A stretch of 64,000 nucleotides of DNA from Symbiodinium natans (taxonomy: Eukaryota; Sar; Dinophyceae; Suessiales; Symbiodiniaceae): the NCBI GenBank assembly GCA_905221605.1, contig CAJNDS010002528.1, positions 125,001-189,000 on the forward strand, in the 5' to 3' direction. This document shows positions 35,101-44,195 of this stretch, piece by piece (position 1 is the first letter of the stretch; every line of letters begins with the position of its first letter). Position numbers and translations under genes: made by a program. The notes beneath the pieces were generated by a model. The model did no database searches. It was given only the letters and a program-made list of their open reading frames with translations, and was not told the DNA's origin.

Positions 35101-36471
35101 AAGCCTGGAGGCCTGGGATGCCTGGGCATGCTAGAACTCGGCACTGTTGTAGTCGCACCCCACAGTAGCTCGCACGCGTTTCCGCTCTCGCCCCCTCCCA
35201 TGCACCACCCCCCCCCCCACCACCACCCGCGTTCTGGCTGCGTTGATGTTGAATATGTTGATTGCGCAGCTGCAGCCGGGGTGTTCAGACGCCCGCAGGT
35301 GAGGACTACACAGGAGGTGGACGGGCAGGAGGCCATTGCGGTGGTCTTCTCCAGTGGCGCCGCCTCTTGGGAGGCCAAGGCCGTGGATTCCGAAGACGCG
35401 CTTGGCCGAGAGAGGCTCGTGAAGTGCAAGGTCTACGTGGAGGCCATGGAGCAAGAGCCGCAGCTCCACTTGGCCAAGGATGCACGCGCGGGATGCAACT
35501 TCTACATCGTCCTCGAGACGGAGAAGAAGAACCGTATCGTGACGGAGGCACTCGGCGCGGGAAACCTGTCTTGGGTGCAGAACCCCAACAACTTGGAGGA
35601 CCGCAACTCCTTGGCCAAGCTGCTCTTCACCGTGGATTGCAAGGATGACCTCCACGCCCGCGACCTCAAGCAGTTCCAGCGCACCCTCATCCTGCCACCC
35701 AGTGGCTTGACTTGCTGTGCACGTAGAGCCTTAGCCCACCTTAGCCCGTTGCCAGTGGCCAGTGCTACAAATGATTGCCTGGTGTTTAACGGGGCCTAGG
35801 CTGCATAGGGTATTGATATGTATTGATATTGCGGGGCTACCTCCCAGTAGGGCGGTTGAGTTCAGCCGTGAGAGCAAATGCCCGACTGGGCTGATTACAG
35901 TCTGAGTGCAGTGTTACTGTTTTACTCACTTGCGGTCTTGCAATGAGTGCAAGGCGTGAACCTTCGCAAGCACTATGCCAAAGCCATCTACAAGTTCGTC
36001 TCTGGGCGCTCCTTTCGTGGCAAGTGGGGCGGCAACTTGCGACGCTACGCGCCTCCGTGCCGTGGCTGTATTTGCTGGATTTTGCTGGTATCTTCCTGAA
36101 CTTTACAGAAACCCGCACAGCACATCTCAGTCGCCTTGTTAGGGGCGCCTTTTTTGGGACCCCGTTCATTACGAGGAGTCCTATCATCAAAAAGGTACGC
36201 AGGAAGGGGAGCCTATAACAGTTAGCAGCCCCATCTCAAGATGTGTTTGTTACGTTGAACAGGATGCCGCCCCAAAGCGGCAATCTTGGCCTTGCAGCTC
36301 TGGGCCGTTCCTCTGACTTTTTGAATGTCATGTGGTTGGCCCGGAAGCCTGGCAAGCAGATCGGCTAGGAGCTATGACTATGCAGCAGTGTGCCGACAGC
36401 GCCTGCCGTTGCCTGTTGTAAGGAAGAGTTCCAACAAAGCAGACCTCTTGAAGCCAAAGATCCCGTACTGA
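32150..36471 (+). CDS. Unidentified large protein, tandem copy B, about nine exons
   Basis: Paralogue of the 27624-31365 gene with the same exon order: about 32205-32285 (EDEDEAFQQYLEKFGESRDG); about 32340-32425 (NRKAFPWFTPKEPAK, then VSTEAG); about 32480-32562 (ALEAAMDFKPKP, then EVDSE); 33082-33645; 33854-35110; 35299-35704; about 35955-36060 (RKHYAKAIYKFVSGRSFRG); about 36262-36360 (SGNLGLAALGRSSDFLNVMW); and about 36424-36471 (KADLLKPKIPY and the TGA at 36469-36471). The LIM-like half finger is kept; the codon before its CVHTEC is Thr where copy A has Ala. The intron 32563-33081 (GC-AG) is 519 bases against 96 in copy A. The outer exons differ from copy A at many residues, while the three core exons encode almost the same protein. 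All reading frames are open, so the copy is probably functional. Its role is unknown. Confidence 0.7.
33082..35704 (+). repeat. Near-identical core block, copy B (2.6 kb)
   Basis: Partner of 28197-30819. The 5' edge coincides with the acceptor of the 33082 exon, and the 3' edge falls at the end of the 35299 exon. Confidence 0.95.
35705..35950. other. Intron of copy B
   Basis: Unlike the corresponding copy A sequence after 30819. No other content seen. Confidence 0.5.
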
Positions 36472-36905
36472 ACGCGCCTTCCTGTGCTAGCATGACAGAG
36501 CTATGAAAGAACGGAGGGGCAGTAGTGAAGACACGGCGGTGCAGCGGAAAAGCCACGCCAGGTCTGCAAAGGGCAAACCTTTGTTCACATGTGCGGGGCA
36601 TGGAGTTCGCTGGGTCTGCTTTGGGCTTGCTTAGGTGAGGCTTTGGAAATCGAGCCGACGCCGCAGATCTTTCTGAGGGACGGAAATGAGAGGCCACGCA
36701 AGGACGCGGCAGACAGGTACACCATGATACGCCCCAATCACATGAGCGTTCGTTTGATGCCGAGGCAGAAACAGCCAGAGCCCTGGTGATGCCACGTCTT
36801 GCCACTAGTCACTAATCCCACTACGAAGTCTTTCTAGGCCTCTGTAGGACTTTCGAAATGTACCGAACAGGCTGCGGGTGATATCAGGGGAGTCCTTCCA
36901 TGGAA
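36472..36905. other. No identifiable gene
   Basis: A short + frame at 36589-36789 has no motif. Confidence 0.35.
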
Positions 36906-37412
36906 GGTCTGGCACCCACAAGGCCGAGCTGATGAGCTTGCGTACGGAGGCCGTTGAGGGGGAGAGCGCATGGCGGGATGTGCGCCAGAGCTGGCTCGAT
37001 GATGCTCGATGTGCAGATATGTGCAGCCTGCTTAGATCTGTCTAGCTATGCTCTCAGGCAGTCGGTTGCAAATTCAGCTCGTCAAATTGGACCACTGCCT
37101 TTGAGACTTGTGAGAGTGTTGCTGAAACGCTTGACGTCGACACGCGCGCACCACAGCTCAAGCGCTTCGGGGCGCATTTTTACGAATCGGAGACGAGGCC
37201 TGCAGGGATCATGTTGGTACGCATTGTCGTGCACTCACCTTGAAAATGCAAGTTCCGGAACGGCTCGCAAGACCTGACGCTAAGACCGCTAAGACCCCAG
37301 TGCGAATGTATGCGTCCTGCGCCAGATGATGGAGTACGTCCGCAAGGCCTCAGGAGCCATCGAAGCCTCTTTGGGGGTCGGATCCAGCACCGCATTGGCT
37401 CAGTGCTGAGAT
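36906..37412 (+). CDS. Unidentified small exons, helical protein
   Basis: Three + strand blocks have coding character. They are about 36912-37035 (HKAELMSLRTEAVEGESAWR, then DVRQSW), about 37088-37200 (TTAFETCESVAETLDVDTRA, then KRFGAHFYESE) and about 37307-37405 (RQMMEYVRKASGAIEASLG). Each is helix-like and lies in a different frame, fitting short exons of one gene. No family recognised. They could be upstream exons of the SRP receptor beta gene, but that family has no such N-terminal domain, so a separate gene is more likely. Confidence 0.35.
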
Positions 37413-37439
37413 GTGCTTTGCTGTGACAAGCCTTCGCCC

Positions 37440-39215
37440 GCAACACCTTTCCTGCATCTGCGGTGCTGAGGTTCTGACGTTCCTAGTGATACTCATCAGC
37501 ATCTATGCGACGCTGCACATCTTTCAAGCAGCTTGGCGCAGGACTTGTAGGGGCTGCTGGCACCCCCAGAGCCCCAGAGCACTGGCTCGAGTCAGGTTGT
37601 GAGTGGCTCGGGAATTCGACCGCGGCGTTCCCGAGGAAATGCAGCGCTACTGTTAGGTGCCTTGGTGAAATCGACCGTGACAGGGGAGCCCATGTCGGTG
37701 CTGGCCATGCTAGCCCAGTCTGGCTTACGATAGCAGCAGGTATGGCAGAATGGTAGGCATGCGCCTAAGGCCCGTGTGGATCTGGCAAAACTGCTGTTTT
37801 CTTCCGACTCCGAGACGGGGAAGAGGCAGCAGGGAGACCGGGATCACTTGTGTGCGTGGAAGACTAGCATGACCCCTGCGCAACTGCGCAAGAATGTACT
37901 GCTCCGAAGTGCATCTCGTTGTCAGGCTTGAGACCCATCAGTTTGTAGCATGCGCTACGATGCGCTAGAGAATCGGTTGAGGCTCGGGACGTATTCATCA
38001 GGTAATCTTGCCCATTCCTCCCTCAAACTGGCCCTCTCAACAGAGCAGGTTGTGTTGAGCTTGTATGATCTTGCCGGGTTGTGCAGTGAGGTGCAGACAG
38101 TTTCCTCGCTCTCGCCTGCGCGTGACAGTTTTGAGATCAAAGCCGGCGAGGCGCCCTTGCTTGCCCTTGCCAGGGCCTTCCTGCTTCCGGTTGTGCCTGG
38201 CTGCTCCAGTTGCATAATGTTGCCGCAGGCAGATCAAAAACTGGGGCCCCTGGAGGCGCAGTGAAGCATGCAGTATGCGGGCAGATAATATCCTCATGTG
38301 CAAGCTGCCTGGTGCATTCCAGACCGAGGTGGTGGACTTTCCTGGTCATTTGCGCATGAGAGGGAAAGCAAACGACATGGTCAAGGAGGCATTGAATGTC
38401 TTGACTGTACTCTCCTGAATCAGAATGGGACACAGTTCACGATACAATGTCCCAAAACGGAACCGCTGGGTCACATCACCGCAGCAGGGTGCTCCCAAGC
38501 ATTGGTGCAACCTGCCTCAGGCACGATGCATCATCTACTTGGTCGATGCAGAAGACAAGCCTAAGCTGAAGGACGGCGACAACATGCTGCTTATACTCGG
38601 GCCCGAATGACTCCAACAATTTGCTAAAGAAGCGCTTTGTTCGGAGCAGCTGTCCATTGAGGGCCCGAAGCCCGAAGCCCCCAGGATGTGGCAGAACACT
38701 TCTACGAGCTCTTCACTCACCCAGCAGGGGCCTTATAATGCACCCCCAGCGCCAGCTCATGTCTTCCTGCACATTCTGCCAGGATGTTCTGGAGCTCCAC
38801 ACTCCCATTATGGTGGCCTGCAACAAGAGCGATCTGACATCAGCTCGCACAGAGAAGTTTATTGTCAGGGGCCTTGACCGAGAGCCAGGGTACACCAGAA
38901 TTTTGCTGCTATTCGTGAGTGCGTTCACATGTCCACCGTCTATGCTCTCCAATTATCGTCATGCTGTCTTGATTGCCTGATGATATTTGCACTGGTAAGG
39001 TAGAGGAAATCGAGCGCGAGATAGAACAGATGCGGGTCTCACGGGGAGCGACACTGGAGGGTCAAGATCAAGCAGACAGTGGGGTGCTTACACGTGCTTA
39101 GTGCCTTGAGCTTGGCTCCACACTGGTTGGCCTCTCTGCAAGCGGCGGGCTTCGCATCGGAACGCAGGCTACCTCGGCGTAGATGGGGAGAAGTTCAAGC
39201 TCACGGACCGCAGTG
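37440..39215 (+). CDS. SRPRB: Signal recognition particle receptor subunit beta (SRPRB-like GTPase), multi-exon
   Basis: ER-membrane GTPase that anchors the SRP receptor alpha subunit. Blocks in family order: an N-terminal membrane helix (VLTFLVILISIYATLHIF, about 37470-37525); the P-loop GPCGSGKTAVFFRL (about 37770-37812); TSM (about 37866), matching the switch I TVTSM element; VVDFPGHLRMRGK (about 38331-38370), the G3 DxPGH box; ARCIIYLVDAED (about 38520-38555); a HFYELF helix (about 38697-38715); PIMVACNKSDLTSAR (about 38806-38850), the G4 NKxD box; EREIEQMRVSRGATL (about 39012-39055), the conserved E-x3-LR.SR.atL element; and GVDGEKFKL (about 39178-39206). All GTP-binding boxes are intact. 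Exon borders are not resolved. The final strand and stop lie near 39215-39240. Confidence 0.8.
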
Positions 39216-39240
39216 GGTGGCACACTGGGGAAGCAGTAGG

Positions 39241-40028
39241 CCAAGCAGAGAGCGCAATCACATAAACAACGTAGGAATGTCTTGCCCGGGAGGAGCATGC
39301 CCCATGCCCAATACAAACGTGCAGAATCTCGGCGAAGAAGAACCAGCTTGAACCTCTGCAGCTTGGTGAGCAAGTCATGCCCGCCCGGTACAAAACCGCA
39401 TGCCGGTGGTCCTACTGGCGTAGAGCACGGAGGCTGCCATCAGCCCTGGCCAAGTGGTCATAGCTGAGGTACAACTTTCTTCTTGAGCAGTTTGCCTAGC
39501 TGCCCGGCAAAAAAAGTACAGCGGGACAAGTGGCAGGTCGACACCTGACCCTGTGATCGCTGCGCTTCATTTCATTGGCCAAACACGGGTGATCCGCACA
39601 GCTGCCGGAAGAACCAGTGGCTGCGGATAGGCAGTTGGGGATTGTTCCAAAACCGGGCCCCCGTACAGTCTTCGATACCTTGTAGAAGAGGATTCCCTTT
39701 TGAACCAAGGGGCCCTGACTGAACAAACCCAAGTTGACGGCGGTTGCGGCCCGCAATGCCTCGTCGAACGGTTGCGAGGGAGGCGTCCTTAGCGCCACTG
39801 GTAGCGTCTGGGAAGGTCGAGCGACTTGCCAATGCAGACGCAGGTCCTGTCGAGCCGAGCAGAACAAAAAACACATGCAGGTCGTTTCATGCCTTGCTGC
39901 ATGGGCCATTCTTCCTCGATCTTCTTGTCAGTCTTGCCGCGTGCTCAGATGCCAATGCAGGCCTCTCTGCACCAGCAGCGTGTCAAGGACCACGGATAGT
40001 GAATTCTCTGTGGTCTACATGATTTACA
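39241..40028. other. No identifiable gene
   Basis: Open frames on both strands overlap here, the longest on the minus strand at 39496-39909, without motifs. No repeats seen. Confidence 0.35.
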
Positions 40029-40249
40029 TGGATAGATTGATATACGGTTCAAGCAGGAGCTGCAGCAGCGGTGTAATCCGGGCATGCTATAGAGTCCCGC
40101 TGCCGAAAAAAGGAGCTGCAGGAAGCCGCCGCCAATGCCACGCTATCTTGCTCAGAGTGCTCTGCCCAGGTTAGAATTTGATACGGCCAGATGCCATGCA
40201 GTCAATGAGACAGGGTCTGCTTCATGACGTTTTCGCGTGAGTCTTCGAG

Positions 40250-40285
<36 letters not shown>

Positions 40286-41015
40286 GTGAGTGAGTGAGAG
40301 TGCGAGAGCGAGACCGCATCATTTGCCCCGGCCTGCATGCACGAACGAAAAAGAAGCAAGTAGCCCTTCATCATCCATCAATGGCATTGTTACATGTTCT
40401 CTGTCAATATGATGCATTCAATATTTTGCATGATTCAGTAGGCTTCTGTATTGTGTACTGGGCTCCATCCTGTTCTCTTACATATTCTTGCATTCTACAC
40501 GATCCTCCCAGGTTGGAGACTCAGCACGAAGCGGAAGTCGGAAGCTTGAGGGCCCAGCTGCATGAGGCCCAAGTCTACACGAGCCCTGGCTGTGGGTGGA
40601 CGATTGTAGGATCACTGTGCACTGCAGGATTGCCCTGTAGGACTACACCGTAGGACAACAGTGTAGGTATCTGTAGGCATCTTCGACTGAGCAGTGGTCT
40701 TATGGTCGCACGTAAGGCTGCAGAGTTTAGTAGCATAGCGCGGGTTCAACAAAAGTTTAGTAGTATTCAAAGGCATGATGGACCAGATCTGCCGGACTTA
40801 GTGCTCATCCGGGTTGTTTTTTGCCATTTTGCGATGGAGGTGGCTGCGTTGGCCGAGCAGGAGAGGCACGACGCGGTGTGGACCCCGAAGCTTTCGAGCT
40901 GAGCGCTGGGGACCTGCGCTCCCTTGGGGAGTATGTGGGAGTTATCTCAAGGTGCAAGAGCTCCAAAGCCAGAGCATCGAGGTTCAACGCCGTAACCTCA
41001 AGACACGGAAGCTGA
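40029..41015 (+). CDS. Coiled-coil protein exons, unidentified gene
   Basis: Short heptad-like + blocks follow AG sites: about 40048-40075 (FKQELQQRC), about 40103-40170 (RKKELQEAAANATL), about 40512-40580 (RLETQHEAEVGSLRAQLHEA), about 40870-40950 and about 40950-41015 (LKVQELQSQSIEVQRRNLKT). They resemble the coiled-coil exons at 10.5-11.7 kb in style. No family recognised; the gene ends are unknown. They might form one small coiled-coil gene upstream of the calpain gene. Confidence 0.35.
40253..40300 (+). repeat. (GA)n and (GAGT)n microsatellite
   Basis: (GA)15 followed by about five GAGT units, in an apparent intron. Confidence 0.95.
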
Positions 41016-41196
41016 GTGTGATGTGCCTGAGCTTTAGCCTTGGGGCTTGTCGACTGCTGCGCAACATGTCGGTCAACACAAGTGCAACCGCAACTTTCCT
41101 TCCTGGCCCTGGCATGTAGACGTTGTGAGCCTGTCAGCAACAAAGCCTTGCTGAAGCCAGTTGCAGTGCTTGAAGTAGCAAAGTGCTTCGAGCTTC

Positions 41197-43418
41197 ATGG
41201 CTGGCAAACGACGATTGCAAGAGCTCTTTGCAAAGTCCCTTGACACAACTCTTCTCCTTATCACCCAGTGGTTGGGTCTTTGAACCTCAGCTTCGGGTAG
41301 CTTAGGTATGATCTTTCTGGAGATGGTGTGCTGTCCGAGTCTGAGATGAAGAACGTCTTCAGCAAGGTCGGGATCTCCGAGAAGGATGCTGAGCGCATCT
41401 TCAAAGCTGCAGACAGCAACAAGGATGGAGTCATACAGGCGCCTCTCGGACCATGCGGCAACAACGCCAGGGTATTACTTTCACCCGCGAACGTGAGGCT
41501 AAGCGGAGGGTAGGGGGTTGTGTGTGCGGCAGGGTGAGGGAGGGAGGAGGTAGTGGCCAGGCATTGCTGGCCCAAATCCCTCTAAACGCCTCAGGGCCCG
41601 GGGCAAGTGGACGGGGGCGGGGGCGGGGGGAACCAGTGCAGGACACAACGCAGCCGGTGCAGGACAGATGGTTAGCGAATGAGTAGTGCACGACATGAGT
41701 ACACGCGCAGAAGGCACTGACATGTATCGTTCTGCCCCCCCCGCCCCAAACACCGAAACCCACCCCCACACACAGCCCCAGAGTGCAGTGCCCATGTTTC
41801 CACGTGTATTCCGGGATGGTGGTCCGAAAATAGGTGCCCCACCGATTTCCGGAACCAGCCGCTCCATTGCTCCATTGAAAGCCTTAAAGCCTTAAAGCAT
41901 CGTATCTCATTTTCTTCACTGCTCAGGTGCATGAATTCATTTCTTGGCTGACGGCGCAAAAAGCAGCAGTGAAGGCTGCGCAGGACAAGACTGGCACGGT
42001 CACTGTAAACATGATAAACACCTCCGATCGTGCCAGCAAGCGCTTCACCATCACTTTCAACAGCTGCAGCAACATGGCCTTTCCTGAAGGGAATCCTGTC
42101 ACGTTTCTGCTGCGGCCCGGCGAAGAAGTTGCCAAGACCCTCTGTGCTGTTGAAGAAAAAGGCAAGGCCTGGAAATGGAGGTATCGATGGACGGCGCGAG
42201 CGGAGTATGCTGGAACAGAGGACGACCCCAACGCTTTCAAAGATGGCGAGTTCCCCTGTGACAGTTCCAGCATCGGGGAGTCGTCGTCCCAGTTCAGCGT
42301 CGGAACTCCGGAAGTCTGGGTCCGTGCTCGCCTGCTCGGGGATCCTGCAGAGGCCGTGCTATTTGACCAGATCCGACCCCAAGACGTCATCCAAGGCTCA
42401 CTGGGCGACTGTTGGCTTCTGTCATCCCTGAGCTGCCTGGCCGACCACCCCGGCCGAATCAAGGCCTTGTTTCCGAACACGAGGCAGTTGAATGAGGAAG
42501 GCAAGTACCATCTTCGGCTGTTTGACATTGAGGCAGAGGCTTGGACGGAGGTCAGCATTGACGAGTTCATTCCGTGCAACATCAAGAATGGGATACCAGC
42601 ACCCACCTTTGCCAGACCCCTGGGTGAAGAGATTTGGGTGCAGCTGCTGGAAAAAGCAGTAGCCAAGTTCTGTGGCAGCTATGGGGCTCTTTCAGGTGGA
42701 GGTGTTGGTTGGGCCTTCCAGGTCCTCACCGGCGAAATCCACGTCCTGTCTTTTGAGAAGCTGTCGGATGACCTTTGGCGAAGGCGATTCATGCATCAGC
42801 AGAAGCAATTGGAACGTGGGCCGCGAAATCCTAGAAACAGTTGGTGGAGGTGGACCAACAAAGACACGCACTCCCCGAACCAGCTTTTCCAAATGCTGCA
42901 GGGCCATCTGCGCGCGGATCATATACTCTCCTGCATGATTGGGGTGGCAGAGGGAGATGCGGCCGAACAGGCCAAGACCAATGGCTTGTATGTCAAGCAC
43001 TACTATGCGATCCTCAACATTGTTTCCGAGACACAAGATGATGGCACTGATGTCCAGCTCGTCTTGCTCCGGAACCCGTGGGGCAGAAAGGAGTGGACAG
43101 GAGACTGGAGCGATTCCAGTGAGAGATGGGAGCAGAATCCGCTCCTCATGGACAAGCTGGATGCTCGTGTCCGTTTTGGCCTCAGTTGCAGAAACAGGAA
43201 GGGGGAAGCATGCCTCGAACAGAGAAGCTTTGCTGAACTTCTTGCCGGACTGAGGTAACGATGGCAGCTTCTGGATGTCGTTTGACGATTGGGCTCTCAT
43301 GTACACACTTGTGGTCGTTTGTCCATCATCGGGTGGCCCGCCAGAGAATCCAGATTCTGAGACGTTTGAGGAGGCAGCCGAGTCAGACGATGCGATATCG
43401 AGCTTCCTAGATGACTAG
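41197..43418 (+). CDS. Calpain-type cysteine protease with N-terminal EF-hands
   Basis: Calcium-linked C2-family protease. A likely start at 41197 (MAGKRRLQELFAKSL) is followed by an exon at 41306-41438 with EF-hand 1 (YDLSGDGVLSESEM) and the first nine loop residues of EF-hand 2 (DSNKDGVIQ). The intron 41439-41926 begins GC and ends AG; joining at 41927 gives VHEF and completes a perfect 12-residue EF loop. The main exon, 41927 to about 43200, carries the protease core: QGSLGDCWLLSSLS with catalytic Cys at 42410-42412, VKHYYAILNIV with His at 42998-43000, and LLRNPWG with Asn at 43073-43075. All three catalytic residues are present. The conserved DDGSFWMSFDDW block lies in another frame at 43257-43298, after an AG at 43253-43254, and runs on through an acidic tail to the TAG at 43416-43418. 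A further intron or frameshift before it is therefore needed. Predicted cytosolic. Confidence 0.85.
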
Positions 43419-44195
43419 ATGAGCCTTCTCCTCCATGTCTGTGACCCTCCGCAACTTATCCTCATCATGCTGGAGGCAGATGCGGACAGCGCTTCCGTTT
43501 CACGAGGCCTCTGCCCAGCGACTTGCTGCCAGCTGTGACCAAAAGGCAGGAGCACAGCAGCAACCTGCATGCTAGCCGCTGAGATGTTGGGGTTTACGAA
43601 ATTAGGGGGGGTACCTTATTGGGGTCCTTATTATAAGGGAATCCTACTTTTTTGGGGGGTCTGTATTCGGCACCCCTTGTTTTCGTAAACCCCTATGCAC
43701 AGCCGCTGAGGCCTCCTATTTGTGGAGTCCTCTCTGCAGGCAGCACTTGACGGCGGGGACCTCTACATGGATGATCATGGATGTGATGGACTGATAGACG
43801 CACTGGGATCCGTTGCCTTTTGATACAGTGAGCGCTTGTGACAGCCTGTGCTGGCATTCCGAAGCCACTGCTCCGCTTAGGCATCTTCAGTCTGGGGTGT
43901 ATGTTACAAGCGTTGCGGCACACAGTCGCCTGGAATTAGCTTGTATATGATGTTGCATCCCGTGTCCTTCATTTACAAACCCTGTACTTCGCTGCCATGT
44001 CGAGCGATTGCGGCTCCGCACGATGCGATGCCGCAGAAGTGGCGCTCCCGACCACGCCACGGCAAGGGACCAGCTGGAGGTGCTTTTGTTTGGAAAGTTT
44101 AGACATCATCAGCAAAGTGGCTGGACGTGTGTTAGGGACCTGAGTTGGCTTCTGCAACAGCCTGACAGCAGCACAACGCCTCAGACTTGTGCAGG
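43419..44195. other. Intergenic DNA with a small inverted-repeat element
   Basis: No gene seen apart from the element at 43589-43693. Confidence 0.5.
43589..43693. mobile_element. MITE-like element, 105 bp
   Basis: Perfect 13-base terminal inverted repeats (ggggtttacgaaa at 43589-43601 and its reverse complement at 43681-43693) enclose a non-coding centre. A 10-base direct repeat, agccgctgag, occurs at 43574-43583 and 43701-43710, a few bases outside the ends; it could be a target-site duplication if the element is slightly longer. An inverted, decayed relative is at about 53697-53780. Confidence 0.75.

Noticed and set aside
39496-39909. 137-codon minus-strand open frame
   Set aside because: No recognisable domain, and frames on the other strand over the same bases look no worse.
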